Shown here: positions 17,114-26,443 of the stretch, piece by piece
Position numbering within the stretch: the first letter of the stretch is position 1
Layout of the letters: each line of letters begins with the position of its first letter
Assembly: GCA_965226245.1 (NCBI GenBank)
Contig: CBDDCL010000015.1
Coordinates: forward strand, 930,001 to 994,000
Length of the DNA: 64,000 nucleotides
Source of the DNA: CBDCYS01 sp965226245
GTDB taxonomy: Bacteria; Acidobacteriota; Terriglobia; Bryobacterales; UBA6623
Reading direction: 5' to 3'
Program-made: the position numbers and the translations under genes
The notes under the pieces: generated by a model
The model's database searches: none
Seen by the model: only the letters and a program-made list of their open reading frames with translations
Told to the model about the DNA's origin: nothing

Positions 17114-18004
17114 CTAGACCCGCCGCGGCGGCTTGATCTCCTTGGCGAGCATCACGCGCGAGGGCCCGGAGATGCCGCCGTCTTTTCGCACCCGCCAAAA
17201 GTGCACGATCATGAATGTCCCGGCAAACCCAGGAATCGCGATGCAATGCCAGATATAGGCCCGCAACAGGGCATTCGCATCGACGATCGAGCCCCCCAGC
17301 AGTGCAAACCGCACGTCATTAAAAGGCGTCATTCCGAATTCCGGGCCAAACGGGCCTTCATGACCCAGCATCGGTGAAGCTCGCGCCATGTTGGTTCCCA
17401 CCGTGACCGCCCAGAAGCCCAGTTGATCGTCGGGAAGCAGGTATCCGGTAAACGACAGCAACAGCGTCAGCACCAGCAGGATTACGCCGACGCACCAGTT
17501 GAACTGCCGGGGCTTTTTGTAGGACCCCGTCAGGAACACCCGGAACATGTGCAACCACAACGTCAAGATCATGGCATGCGCTCCCCAGCGGTGCATATTG
17601 CGGAGCAATTTTCCGAAGGGAACGTCGTGCTCGAGGTAGAGAATGTCGCGAAACGCCTGGATCTTCGTCGGGTGGTAATAGAACATCAGCAGCACGCCTG
17701 TCCAGGTCAGGACGATGAACAAGTAGAACGTGATTCCGCCCATGCCCCAGGTGTAGTTGTACTTAACGGCGTCCCGATTCACCTTCGCTGGGTGGAGATG
17801 AAGAAACACATTGCTTAAGACGCCGAGAGTGCGGCTGCGCGGCGTCTCGTCGTGCTTGACCCGGAACATCGACTTGTACAGCTCGGTCTTGGTGGGCTTC
17901 TTTAACGCATTCAGGTCCTGCGTGGCCTTTTGCTTGATGGCGTCGGCATCGATCACTCCTAGGATCGAGTTTTTGCCGTTTTTCGAGCCGTTTTCCTCAG
18001 GCAT
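17114..18004 (-). CDS. Cytochrome b N-terminal domain protein (b6-like)
   Basis: A 296-aa protein with an extended soluble N-terminus of about 75 residues, then four helices of the cytochrome b heme domain. The bis-His ligands are visible: NMHRWGAHAMI and LWLHMFRVFLTG in helix B, WHCIAIPGFAG and MIVHFWRVRKDGG in helix D. GYLLPDDQLGFWAVTVGTNM is the Qo-site loop. WHC includes a Cys just after the His, reminiscent of b6-type proteins with extra heme attachment, but this is only suggestive. It lies between the Rieske gene (189 bp upstream) and subunit IV. Confidence 0.93.
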   Translation of the reverse strand: MPEENGSKNGKNSILGVIDADAIKQKATQDLNALKKPTKTELYKSMFRVKHDETPRSRTLGVLSNVFLHLHPAKVNRDAVKYNYTWGMGGITFYLFIVLTWTGVLLMFYYHPTKIQAFRDILYLEHDVPFGKLLRNMHRWGAHAMILTLWLHMFRVFLTGSYKKPRQFNWCVGVILLVLTLLLSFTGYLLPDDQLGFWAVTVGTNMARASPMLGHEGPFGPEFGMTPFNDVRFALLGGSIVDANALLRAYIWHCIAIPGFAGTFMIVHFWRVRKDGGISGPSRVMLAKEIKPPRRV

Positions 18005-18193
18005 CCTTCTCTCCTTTACTCATCTGTTCCGCCGCTATCGATTCAATTCCGCTCATTTCCTCCATCTGCTTTCGAGCGGTGGTGGTGCGATCGCCCGTCC
18101 CCGGCGGATTCTTGATCCCGACCCCAACCAAGAAATCGGAACGCCCTGCTCAGCGGCTAATCAAGAAGGCCGCAAAGAGAACCAGACCGCGCA

Positions 18194-18799
18194 TCAGACA
18201 ACGATGTAGGCCCCCTCGTCGTTGAATTGAGTGGCTTTGCCTTTCTCCTGTTTGAAAAGGACACTCGTATCAACTACGATTTGCCCTTCAGCATTCAGTT
18301 CGACTCTGGCTCTGTCCATCGGACGCGGAGCCGGGCCCTCGTAGTTGATCCCCTCGGGGTCATAGCCGCTGCCGTGGCAAGGACATTTGTATTTCGATTC
18401 CGATTCCTTCCAGTCGGGCGTACAGCCGAGGTGCGTGCAGCGGGCGAAGATCACAAAAAGCCTGTCGGTACCGCGGACCACCCAGATCCGCTGGGATTTC
18501 TGAAATTTCGTGTCGACACCGATCCCGTAATCGCCCGGCGCCCCAATCCTGAAAATCCTCTTGGGTTCGAAGATCGTCCGCGGGAAAAAGAACCGCAGAA
18601 ACATCAGGAAGTTGGTGAGCAGGAAGCCCCCGGTAAAAATCCCGACAAATCGGCGTCGGGTCTTGACGGAGTCCTTCTTCGAAGGACTCGTTCGAAATGC
18701 CTTGCTGAGCTTCGACGCCAGCGAAGGCTTTGCTGCTTCCGCGGTCGTTTCCTCCGAGCGGGCCGCGCCTTCGGGCGAACCACCAGTGGTTTCAGCCAT
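18194..18799 (-). CDS. Rieske [2Fe-2S] iron-sulfur protein
   Basis: A 201-aa protein. After about 45 polar residues comes an RRR stretch and one membrane anchor (FVGIFTGGFLLTNFLMFLRFFF). The Rieske ligand motifs are complete: C-T-H-L-G-C (box I) and C-P-C-H-G-S (box II), followed by GPAPRPMDR. It is the first gene of the minus-strand respiratory operon and delivers electrons from the Qo site to the cytochrome c subunit. Confidence 0.96.
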   Translation of the reverse strand: MAETTGGSPEGAARSEETTAEAAKPSLASKLSKAFRTSPSKKDSVKTRRRFVGIFTGGFLLTNFLMFLRFFFPRTIFEPKRIFRIGAPGDYGIGVDTKFQKSQRIWVVRGTDRLFVIFARCTHLGCTPDWKESESKYKCPCHGSGYDPEGINYEGPAPRPMDRARVELNAEGQIVVDTSVLFKQEKGKATQFNDEGAYIVV

Positions 18800-18901
18800 G
18801 ATTACCTTCCTTCTGATTCGTAACTAGGCGAGGTATGTTTAAACCCCCATTGTAGTGAAGCAAGGGAAGTCTGACAAGCGCGCCGGGCGACTGTCAACGC
18901 C

Positions 18902-19742
18902 AAGTAGAAATGTCCGGTCTGGGCCGGGTGGCGAGAGAGGCGATGGTAAAGTGTTGGCTGTGGAGGGCCGGGCCGCGCCGACTCTCCATGCCCAAGGCCG
19001 AGGCGGCGGGGCTGGCTCCGCAGCAAGCGGCTGATGCACAGGACCCTCTGGCCTCCTCGTCAGAGGGTTTTGTGTTGCTGCACTCTCCGATCCCGCCCTG
19101 CTGCGCGGGGAGTTGCGGCCCCTCGCCGGCGCTGTTTTTGGGCGTGTTGACAAACAGGCTGGCGCGGTCGGTGTAGAAGGCCGCCGGACGGCCGTTTTTC
19201 TCCACATACGTCTTTAGCAAACGGCCGTTTTCCTCGCTGGAATCGTGCCGCACAAAGCGCGCCAACAACTCGCTGCTGGCATCGCCGATCATCCCGCTCA
19301 GGTACAGCTTCTGGCCGCGTCCTGTCAGCCAGTCGTGCTCGCAGGTGTCCCATGGCACCAGCTCGCCGCGGCCACGGCGCCGCGGCCGCCACAGGTGCGC
19401 TCGTGCCGAGTTGCGCCGGCGGGGCTGCCACAGCCCGCGTAGGCGGCTTGGGAGCGGATCGCAACGGCTTATTTTTCTACCGTGGCGCTGATCCTGCGGT
19501 TGGAGGAGCGGCCGCGCGCCGCATGGATTACGGCCTGCTCGCCTTCGCTGCGGAGCTTGGCCAGCAGCCGCCTGCACTGCCGTTCGCTGAGGCCGATCTG
19601 CTGGGCGGCCTGCTTTTGGGTGATCAGCTTCTTGTCGGCTTTCCTCAGCGCCACCAGCCGGTCGCGCCCTCGTTGTGTCATCAGTAGTTGTCCTTGGTTG
19701 CTCACCCCTCCAGGATGACCTTGTCAATAGGACATTTCTACT
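18902..19742 (-). mobile_element. Decayed ISNCY-type insertion sequence with matching ends
   Basis: The ends carry a perfect 13-bp inverted repeat, AGTAGAAATGTCC at 18902-18914 and its complement at 19730-19742. Inside, minus-strand reading frames show pieces of an ISNCY-type transposase broken by frameshifts. At about 840 bp it is much shorter than a full element of this type, so it has lost internal DNA and is not autonomous. I could not identify a clear target duplication. Confidence 0.8.
19060..19705 (-). pseudogene. ISNCY-family transposase, frameshifted remnant
   Basis: The N-terminal frame from 19705 reads an HTH (KKLITQKQAAQQIGLSERQC then RRLLAKLRSEGEQAVIH and RGRSSNRRI), typical of ISNCY transposases. 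The frame then shifts. From about 19400 another frame reads the start of the rve/DDE region (GELVPWDTCEHDWLTGRGQK, then YLSGMIGDASSELLARFVRH and GRPAAFYTDRASLFVNTPKN). The Asp of WDT and of YTD are two of the three catalytic acids; the third is lost with the deleted C-terminus. Confidence 0.85.
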
Positions 19743-19829
19743 GGGCACATTTAGGACACTATCACTTGGCAGCGACACAACACCGTCATGTACAGCACAG
19801 GCTTGTGGCGGTGCTTTAGAATAAGGCCG

Positions 19830-21360
19830 ATGGGGTATTTAGTTGACTCCAGTAGCCACTACATCTTGGGGGTGGGGGTGCCGGCCCTGGTGGCCTCGAC
19901 CATTGTCTTATAGGGAGCAGGGTCGGCGGCGACCGCCTGCTGGAGGAGGCGATAGAAAAGTTTGCCGCGCGACCGTGAGGTCCGCCGGTTGAAGCGGAAC
20001 GTGAACTCGTCCAGGTAGTAGTCCAAATACTCGTGACTGACAGCCCCCTGGTGGGTCCCCAACAGCCAGCGCTTTAGCAGAGAGGCGACACGATGGACTC
20101 TCGGCAGCAGCTTACTCGCCGATTGCCGCTTCCCGCGTAGCACGGTGACTTCATGGCGGTATCCTTTGTTCTCCAATCCCGCATAGCCTTCCCAGCCGTC
20201 GGTGTGCACGAGGCTGCCAGGTTGGATAGCTTCTTCGACAAAGGCTTCCAAGCTCGCCGCTGAGGCATCCGCGATCCGACGGAGCCGGATGCGACCCATA
20301 CCGCGCCCATCCTCCTCGGCAGCAACCGCAACTAACGCTTTGCCAACCATTTCGCGACCTCGGACGCCGACTCCGCCCACATACGTTTCGTCCACCTCCA
20401 CCCGGCCGACCAGCCGATTGCGACCGGGGCGTTTCGTCCACCTCCACCCGGCCGCAACCAGCCGGACAACGTCAAGGGCTTGCGGGTGTCCTGGAAAATC
20501 GTGCCCGCCGTGCGACCGGGGCGCGTTTGCTGGCCCATGGCGCGGCGGAACTCCGGCCAGCGCAGCTTCAGCAGGTACTCCCCACGCCTCCTCGGTCGAG
20601 AATCCAGCTTCCAACTCGACGAGGTTTCGGGGGTTTCGCGACCAACTAAATACCCCGCCCCTCTTCGACTCCGCCCACATACGCGACCGTGAGGTCCGCC
20701 GGTTTCGTCCAGGTAGTAGTCCAAATACTCCTCCACCCGGCCGACCAGCCGATTGCGACCGGGGCGCACCATGGCGCGGCGGAACTTGTGCAGCCAGGTC
20801 CAGCGGATGCGACCCATACATCGGCAGCAACCGCAACTACGCTTTGCCAACCATTTCGCGACCTCGGACGCCCTCTTCGACTCCGCCCACATACGTTTCG
20901 TCCACCTCCACCCGGCCGACCAGCCGATTGCGACCGGGGCGCACCATGGCGCGGCGGAACTTGTGCAGCCAGGTCCAGGCGGTTACATAGCTACCCAAAC
21001 CCAAGACCCGCTGCAACTCCAGCGCGCTGGCCCCGCCTTTTTGCGTTGTCACCCACCAAGCCGCCCGGAACCACAACGTCAAGGGCTTGCGGGTGTCCTG
21101 GAAAATCGTGCCCGCCGTCACCGAGGCCTGGTAACCGCAGTCGGCGCAGAGCAGCAGATTGCGTTTGCTGGCCCATGAGGACTGGATCCCACAGCGCGGG
21201 CACACGAACCCCTCCGGCCAGCGCAGCTTCAGCAGGTACTCCCGGCACGCCTCCTCGGTCGAGAATCGAGCTTCCAACTCGACGAGGTTTCGGGGGTAGT
21301 CCTCCTTCATGCCCCCAACCACAACATATTGTGGCTACTGGAGTCAACTAAATACCCCAT
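19830..21360 (-). mobile_element. IS1595-family insertion sequence, copy 1 (interior scrambled)
   Basis: Bounded by a perfect 30-bp terminal inverted repeat beginning ATGGGGTATTTAGTTGACTC and flanked by the 8-bp direct repeat TAAGGCCG (19822-19829 and 21361-21368). The outer parts (19830 to about 20370, and about 20855-21360) match the other copies. The middle is about 500 bp longer than the 1027 bp expected for an intact element and is a patchwork of short IS-derived pieces joined at GC-rich micro-repeats. Confidence 0.92.
19859..21310 (-). pseudogene. IS1595-family transposase, copy 1, rearranged
   Basis: The N-terminal part from ATG 21310 reads the zinc ribbon (CPRCG, CADCGYQASVTAGTIFQDTR) and the start of the DDE domain (VEVDETYVGG). 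The C-terminal part to 19859 reads HTDGWEGYAGLENKGYRHEV and the ending VEATRAGTPTPKM. Between about 20370 and 20855 segments of the gene recur in altered order, including a second zinc-ribbon-side fragment and a copy of the terminal repeat, so no single frame encodes a normal protein. Confidence 0.88.
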
Positions 21361-21480
21361 TAAGGCCGAATTCCCGGAAGCCGTCTGCTGTAAAATGGAG
21401 GTACGACTTCTCGGTGGGCAACCGAGTTCCTTGCGACCCATGCGGAGTGGGCGAGGATTCACGAAGCCTGGAGGTGTCCC

Positions 21481-22236
21481 ATGACGGCGGCGGTGTTGTT
21501 CTTGTTGGCGCTGCTCCCCCAGCTCGTCGACCGCACGAAGGAGCCAATTCAACTCGCGCCTCCTTCGCACGAGCTTTCCTACGAAAAGCGGGCTGACATC
21601 TTCATGGCCCGCAAGATGTATCGGGAGGGGGTCGAAACTTACCAGCTCGCCCTCAAGCAGCAAGAATCTTCTCACGTCTACAACAAGCTGGGGATTGCCT
21701 ATCATCACCTGATGATGTTCCCCAACGCGACAAGGTCGTACCGGAAGGCGGTCAAGCTCGACAAAGAACATTCTCGGGCGATCAACAATCTGGGGACGGT
21801 CTACTACGCGCAAAAGAGGTACAAAAAAGCGATTCGACAGTACAAGAAGGCTCTCAAGGAAAGTCCGAATTCCGCTTCCATCCACAGCAACCTCGGCACG
21901 GCCTACTTCGCGCGCAAAAAACACAAAGACGCCACTCGGGAATACCTTCAGGCCCTGCTGTTGGACCCTCTCGTCTTCGAGCGCCGCAACACGATGGGCA
22001 CCTTGCTGCAGGAACGCAACGTCAGGGACCGGGCTCAATACAACTACTTCATGGCAAGGATCTACGCCTCAGCGCAGGTGTTCGACAAGTCGTTGCTCTA
22101 TTTGCGCAGGGCGTTTGAGGAAGGCTACAAAAAGCGCAAGAAGGTCGCCGAAGACCCGGTCTTTGCGCCACTGCTGGAGAACCCCGTGTTTCAGCAGCTT
22201 GTGTTTTCCGATCAGACTACCGCCCAACTGCGCTAA
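21481..22236 (+). CDS. Tetratricopeptide repeat protein, exported
   Basis: A 251-aa protein with GGAGGT five bases before the ATG. The start MTAAVLFLLALLPQLV is a short hydrophobic export or anchor signal. At least three TPR units follow (YNKLGIAYHHLMMFPNATRS, INNLGTVYYAQKRYKKAIRQ, HSNLGTAYFARKKHKDATRE), then a C-terminal region YLRRAFEEGYKKRKKVAEDP common in periplasmic TPR proteins. Function unknown; TPRs normally bind partner proteins. IS1595 copy 1 is inserted about 112 bp upstream and may affect its promoter. Confidence 0.88.
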   Translation: MTAAVLFLLALLPQLVDRTKEPIQLAPPSHELSYEKRADIFMARKMYREGVETYQLALKQQESSHVYNKLGIAYHHLMMFPNATRSYRKAVKLDKEHSRAINNLGTVYYAQKRYKKAIRQYKKALKESPNSASIHSNLGTAYFARKKHKDATREYLQALLLDPLVFERRNTMGTLLQERNVRDRAQYNYFMARIYASAQVFDKSLLYLRRAFEEGYKKRKKVAEDPVFAPLLENPVFQQLVFSDQTTAQLR

Positions 22237-23078
22237 CCCGGGGGGCTAACCACAATACTGTTCAGTTAGCAGTTCCGCGGAGGGTCTTGATGGAGTGGCG
22301 GGTGCTCTTGTTTCGGGCATCAATGAACGCCCGCGCCACACAGTGCTCTGCTGCAGAAGTGTAAGTAAGCGTTGAGCACCCCAAGCAAGCGCAACGAAGC
22401 AATGGAGGACCCTATCGCCTGCGTCGGCCGCCGGGTGGCAAGAAAGCGGGTTAGCGCCGACTTGGCCGCTCCCAATCCCTGAAATCCGCGAAGTTTCTAA
22501 ATCAGTCCGGAACTTTCAGATTTTTATTCCCTTTGATAACAACAACATCTCCTTCCCGGCGTCCGGAAACCCGCTCCCCGTCGGCTATCATGGAAGCAGA
22601 GAAAGAAGAAGCAGAGAAAAAAATCGCGGCCTCTCCCAGGCGCCGAAACCGAATTCCCAACCGCCCCAACCGGCTGCAGGGGCGTAGCGTGCTACGCCCG
22701 CAAACCTGCCCCAGCAAGAAAGCATTGGCGTCAGAAGAAAATGACGAGAAGCACGACTTTATGGCACGTAACAAGGCACGGTCTGCCACGCTCAGAGTCC
22801 AAAAAAGAAGCGGATGATCATGAAGAAGTCATTGATTCTTATGCAGCTTACAGGCGATCTAGTGGTTCCGGCCCCACCCCAAGAACCACAAAATCGCCAT
22901 ATCTCTGCCATATTCTGCCATTCTCTGCCAAATCCATAGCTAACACGTAGTAAACAAAGATCTTACGAAATCGTCATGGGCGGAGGCGTACCGGATAGGT
23001 AACTGTGGAGCGGTTAGCCCGCATTTCTCGCCGCCTCGCCGGGCCTGGCCCTCGTGATGGGCTGCTCCAGAGTCCGGT
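22237..23078. other. Repeat-rich intergenic region without supported gene
   Basis: 22242-22350 carries a dispersed repeat (core CAATACTGTTCAGTTAGCAG) shared with 51397-51505. 22370-22452 is a diverged copy of the 10170-10244 repeat (AGCAAGCGCAACGAAG onward, ending in an inverted GCATTTCTC-type motif). GGGCGTAGCGTGCTACGCCC at 22680-22699 is a near-perfect palindrome. CTCTGCCATAT and TCTGCCAT tandem units lie near 22900. 23010-23040 has another GCATTTCTC copy. Frames between have no recognisable domain. Confidence 0.6.
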
Positions 23079-24185
23079 CTATTTCATCGTCTCTTGCCGC
23101 ACCGTGATCGAATCGATGTAGTCGAGATCGAGGTCATAACCAAAACCGGGCCCCTCAGGTGCTTTGATCGTCCCCTGAGGGCTCACCTCGACGGGTGGCT
23201 TGACGATGTCCCGATTCCAGTAGCGCTTGCTGGCCGACACATCACCGGGAAGCGTGAAGTTGGCGAGCGTCGAGAGGGCGATATTGTGGGCGCGGCCGAT
23301 GCCGCTCTCGAGCATCCCGCCGCACCAGACCGGTACGTGATGGGCGCGGGCGATGTCGTGCACGAGCAGCGCCTCGGAAAACCCTCCCAGGCGGCCGAGC
23401 TTGATGTTGATCACCCCGCAGGCCTGCATTTCGATGGCTTGCTCGGCGTGGCGGGCGCCGCGGATGCATTCGTCCAGACAGATCGGCGTCTTGAGCCGGC
23501 CTTGGAGTTTGGCGTGGTCGATGATGTCGTCGTGGGCGAGCGGCTGCTCGATCATCATCAAGTTGAATGCATCAAGCTGGCTGAGGTGTTCGGCGTCGCC
23601 AAGCGTATAGGCCGAGTTGGCGTCGGCCATGAGCGGGATCTCGGGAAACTTCTCGCGGACGGCGTCCATGACGCTGATATCCCAGCCCGGCTTGATCTTG
23701 ACCTTGACGCGCTGGTAGCCGGCGGCGATTTCCCGCTCGATCAGGCCCAGCAATTGCTCGATGGAATCTTGGATCCCGATCGAGACGCCGCAAGGGATCT
23801 CGGCCCATGTGCCGCCGAGATGTTTCCAAAGGGGAACGTTGAGCGCGCGGGCCTCGAGGTCCCAAATGGCGGCTTCGAGTCCGCCGCGAGCCATGTTGTG
23901 GCCACGGATGCGGGCGCTGCGGGAGGCCGTTTCCGCGGCACTGCCTAGTTGCTGATGAAGCAGTTGAGGGACGACGAAGTCTTTCAGCAGCAGCCAGGCG
24001 GCATCGGTCCATTCTTCGTTGTAGAAAGGCCTCTCGCCGGCGGTGACCTCGCCCCAGCCGCTGACGCCATCGCTTTGAACTTCGACCAGCAGGATTCTGC
24101 GCTCGGTGGTGCGGCCGAAGCTGGTCTCGAAGAAATGGACCAGCGGCATGCGGATTTCGCGGAGCGTGATGCGGTCGATGGTCAT
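23079..24185 (-). CDS. o-Succinylbenzoate synthase / N-succinylamino-acid racemase (enolase superfamily)
   Basis: A 368-aa protein; I take the ATG at 24185 (MTIDRITLREIRMPL), because the longer frame runs into tandem repeats. It has the muconate-lactonising-enzyme subgroup residues: catalytic Lys in RVKVKIKPGWD (K161, K163), metal ligands D188 (MADANSAY), E213 (MIEQPL) and D238 (CLDE), and the second catalytic Lys K262 (INIKLGRLGG). The numbering matches the OSBS/NSAR family closely. No other menaquinone gene is nearby, while a GNAT acyltransferase follows 71 bp downstream. This favours an NSAR role in converting N-succinyl-D-amino acids, as in the Geobacillus pathway, over menaquinone synthesis; this is inference. 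Confidence 0.9.
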   Translation of the reverse strand: MTIDRITLREIRMPLVHFFETSFGRTTERRILLVEVQSDGVSGWGEVTAGERPFYNEEWTDAAWLLLKDFVVPQLLHQQLGSAAETASRSARIRGHNMARGGLEAAIWDLEARALNVPLWKHLGGTWAEIPCGVSIGIQDSIEQLLGLIEREIAAGYQRVKVKIKPGWDISVMDAVREKFPEIPLMADANSAYTLGDAEHLSQLDAFNLMMIEQPLAHDDIIDHAKLQGRLKTPICLDECIRGARHAEQAIEMQACGVINIKLGRLGGFSEALLVHDIARAHHVPVWCGGMLESGIGRAHNIALSTLANFTLPGDVSASKRYWNRDIVKPPVEVSPQGTIKAPEGPGFGYDLDLDYIDSITVRQETMK

Positions 24186-24195
24186 TGAGGGAATC

Positions 24196-24227
24196 GTTGA
24201 GCCGTTGAGCCGTTGAGCCGTTGAGCC
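24196..24227. repeat. Tandem repeat, four 8-bp units (GTTGAGCC)
   Basis: Four exact head-to-tail copies of GTTGAGCC lie just upstream of the OSBS/NSAR start codon, between it and the end of the acetyltransferase gene reading on the minus strand. The unit also occurs once in the repeat at 51206. Confidence 0.9.
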
Positions 24228-24256
24228 GTTTTCCGTGAACGCTTTCGGTGAGATGC

Positions 24257-25015
24257 CTACAGTTTGGCTAGCTGGAAGATGCCGGCGGCACTGCTTATCT
24301 GGTAGCCGACTACGGTGAGTTCCTTTGCCAGGTATTCCTGAAATTCTTCCCGGACTTTGGTTTGAATCTCTGTTGCTTTCCCGCCATCGGTTTTTCGCAG
24401 CCCGGCAATTTCTGAAGGAATCTCGATCGTTGCCGCAATGGCGGGAGACTCCAGCGGCGGGCCGTCGATCATTCTCTCGACGCGCTCGCTTGTGACGTGC
24501 CACTCGGCTACCAGCCGGTCGGTCGGCAGCCCCCCTTGAAGGCGGCTCGATGTGATGCCGTACTGGTTGGGCAGAAAGCGACGCACGATGACTCCGAGGC
24601 GCTCGATGTTGAAATAGGCGTTTCGAATCTCAAGCGGATCGAAGGTCCACTGGATCAAGTCGATGCCGGCCCGGACAGCTTGTTGGCGCTGAAAAAGCTT
24701 GATCCGGCGCCCCACCCGGCGATTCTGGTATGCAGGCAACACGCCGGTCATGTGGCTGTGCCAATACGGCCTGTTCCCATCCTTCACGCCCGGAAAGGAG
24801 AGGCTGTAACCAATCATCTGCTCGCCAAGAAAAGCTCCCAGCACAAGCCCGCCGATCTCCTCCGCCACGGCGCACAAGCGCGGCGGGACGCAATCGGTTT
24901 CCGAGAAGCCCCACACTTGCATTTGCACCTCGAGGGTGGCGTGGAAGTCGGCGTGGTTGGTGAGCAGACGGACCTCGACGCCGGAGTCATTGGCTGATTT
25001 TTCCGTGCTCGGCAT
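24257..25015 (-). CDS. GNAT-family acyltransferase (COG3375-like)
   Basis: A 252-aa GNAT-fold protein: the start of the fold near residue 14 (VEVRLLTNHADFHATLEVQM), beta strand/pyrophosphate loop region GLVLGAFLGEQMIGYSLSF, and acyl-CoA-binding GVLPAYQNRRVGRRIKLFQR (Q/RxxGxG/A-like). FDPLEIRNAYFNIERLGV is a conserved block in this COG. In some bacteria this GNAT group sits with N-succinylamino-acid racemase and acts as a D-amino-acid N-succinyltransferase. The same neighbourhood holds here, but a desuccinylase gene is not visible. It is the gene before the racemase on the minus strand. Confidence 0.88.
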   Translation of the reverse strand: MPSTEKSANDSGVEVRLLTNHADFHATLEVQMQVWGFSETDCVPPRLCAVAEEIGGLVLGAFLGEQMIGYSLSFPGVKDGNRPYWHSHMTGVLPAYQNRRVGRRIKLFQRQQAVRAGIDLIQWTFDPLEIRNAYFNIERLGVIVRRFLPNQYGITSSRLQGGLPTDRLVAEWHVTSERVERMIDGPPLESPAIAATIEIPSEIAGLRKTDGGKATEIQTKVREEFQEYLAKELTVVGYQISSAAGIFQLAKL

Positions 25016-25053
25016 TTCCGCGATCGTTATTTCCTAGTTTCGGGGAACGGGAC

Positions 25054-25854
25054 TCAATGTTTCTTGGCCTGCTGCCACAGCTCTTCCATTTCTTCAAGAC
25101 CGGCGGACTCCATCGGCTTGCCTTGTTCGTGGAGCCGGCGTTCGACATACCCGAAGCGCTCGCGAAACTTCGCGTTCGCCCGCCGCAGCGCCAGCTCGGG
25201 GTTTACTTTCAAGTGTCTGGCGATGTTGACGGCCATGAAGAGCAGGTCGCCGACTTCCTCTTCCATCCGGCCCTCGCGATCCGTGGATTGCAAAGCCCGA
25301 GCTTGTTGAAGCTCCCCGATTTCTTCCTCGAGTTTTCCGATCAAATCGTCGAACCGCTGCCAGTCAAAGCCAGCCTTGGCCGCGGCTTTGCCGATCTGGC
25401 GGGCCTCGAGCATGGCCGGCTGGGAGCGCGGAACATCCTGGAGGATGGACCCGCCGCTCGGTGTGCCATTGGTGTCCTTGCGCTGCTTTTCCTCAGCCTT
25501 GATTTGCTCCCAGCGGTGCAGCACTTCTCCGGCGGTAGCCGCTGACTCATCGCCGAAGACGTGAGGGTGCCGCCGGATCAGTTTTTCATTGATGCTGGAA
25601 AGCACGTCGTCGATCGTAAACCTGCCGTCTTCCGATGCGATTTGAGCTTGAAAGACGATCTGGAGTTGCAGGTCGCCCAGCTCTTCGGCAAGCTGGCCCC
25701 AGTCCTCTCGCTCAATCGCGTCCAAGACTTCGTAGGTTTCTTCAACCGCGTAGGCGCGCAGTGTTTCGAGAGTCTGTTCGCGGTCCCAGGGACATCCCTC
25801 CGGCCCCCGCAGGAGGGCCATGATTTCAACGAGCCGCTGAAAGTTAGCCGACAT
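25054..25854 (-). CDS. mazG: Nucleoside triphosphate pyrophosphohydrolase MazG
   Basis: A 266-aa protein with two MazG domains, the full-length form of the family. The first (about 10-120) has LRGPEGCPWDREQTLETLR, EETYEVLDAIE and EELGDLQLQIVFQAQ, giving the ExxE...ExxD magnesium-binding pattern. The second (about 140-240) has EEEIGELQQA and EEVGDLLFMAVNIARHLK. It hydrolyses non-canonical and canonical NTPs to NMP and pyrophosphate. The start MSANFQRLVEIMALL agrees with the family. It lies upstream of the acetyltransferase on the same strand, 38 bp apart. Confidence 0.95.
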   Translation of the reverse strand: MSANFQRLVEIMALLRGPEGCPWDREQTLETLRAYAVEETYEVLDAIEREDWGQLAEELGDLQLQIVFQAQIASEDGRFTIDDVLSSINEKLIRRHPHVFGDESAATAGEVLHRWEQIKAEEKQRKDTNGTPSGGSILQDVPRSQPAMLEARQIGKAAAKAGFDWQRFDDLIGKLEEEIGELQQARALQSTDREGRMEEEVGDLLFMAVNIARHLKVNPELALRRANAKFRERFGYVERRLHEQGKPMESAGLEEMEELWQQAKKH

Positions 25855-26443
25855 ATCTCAAACCGTTTAGGAACCATTTAGGATAGCCGAGCGGCAGGGG
25901 GCTGGGGACAGGAGCCGACGGGACTTTCGTCGGGGGGCTGCGGAAAAAAGTTGTGAATGCGGTTTCCTTGCGGGCTAGCGGCAATACTGTTAGAGGTCTC
26001 GATGCAGGCGATGACAGGCTACGTCGGCCCGGAGGCCGACGCGGCCCGCCGGGAGGCGCGCGCCACCTCAAGGTGACGCACCCCTTCGTACTTGCCGCGA
26101 CACGGCCGTAATCAGGGCGGAATGAAAGCCCGTTGAAACGGGCTGAGGAACAACTTCGGGAGGGCTGCTCAACCGGCCCTAAAAGGACCGGCCTAAAGGA
26201 AACCAAACCACGTGAACGTGGCTCAACGGCTCTATTAATGTTCGCGCAATACGGTGTAGGGGCGCAGCGTGCTGCGCCCGCTCCAGCAAGGCATTCGCTG
26301 TGTCCGAAAACAACACAATATTCTGCGGGTATCAATAAGTGAACAGCATTGCGGCTAGCGGTGAAGCGTCGCTCGCGCCAAACCCCGGCAGCCTTGGCGC
26401 GGCTGCGGCCGCAACCTGCTAGATTCTTACCGAGGAGACCAGG
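25855..26443. other. Intergenic region with hairpin repeats
   Basis: About 590 bp without a supported gene. It holds a partial copy of the CAATACTGTT repeat at 25981, the three-hairpin block at 26126-26223, the palindrome GGGCGCAGCGTGCTGCGCCC near 26262, and a reverse fragment of the CAATACTGTTCA repeat at 26340-26360. These look like dispersed non-coding repeats between divergent genes. Confidence 0.6.
26126..26223. repeat. Three-hairpin dispersed repeat, copy 1
   Basis: Three consecutive hairpins in fixed order: AGCCCGTT-GAA-ACGGGCT, CCGGCCCTAAAAGGACCGG and CCACGTGAACGTGG. The same order and spacing recurs at 35080-35178 and 55220-55315. No gene in the window is obviously specific to this repeat. 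Confidence 0.85.

Noticed and set aside
20332..20892. Open frame within the scrambled part of IS copy 1 as a new gene
   Set aside because: Every segment is a piece of IS1595 sequence in sense or shifted frame; no independent coding signal.
22502..22817. Opposing frames of 94-95 aa in the 22.5-kb gap
   Set aside because: Neither has a ribosome binding site or a convincing domain; the region is repeat-rich and probably non-coding.
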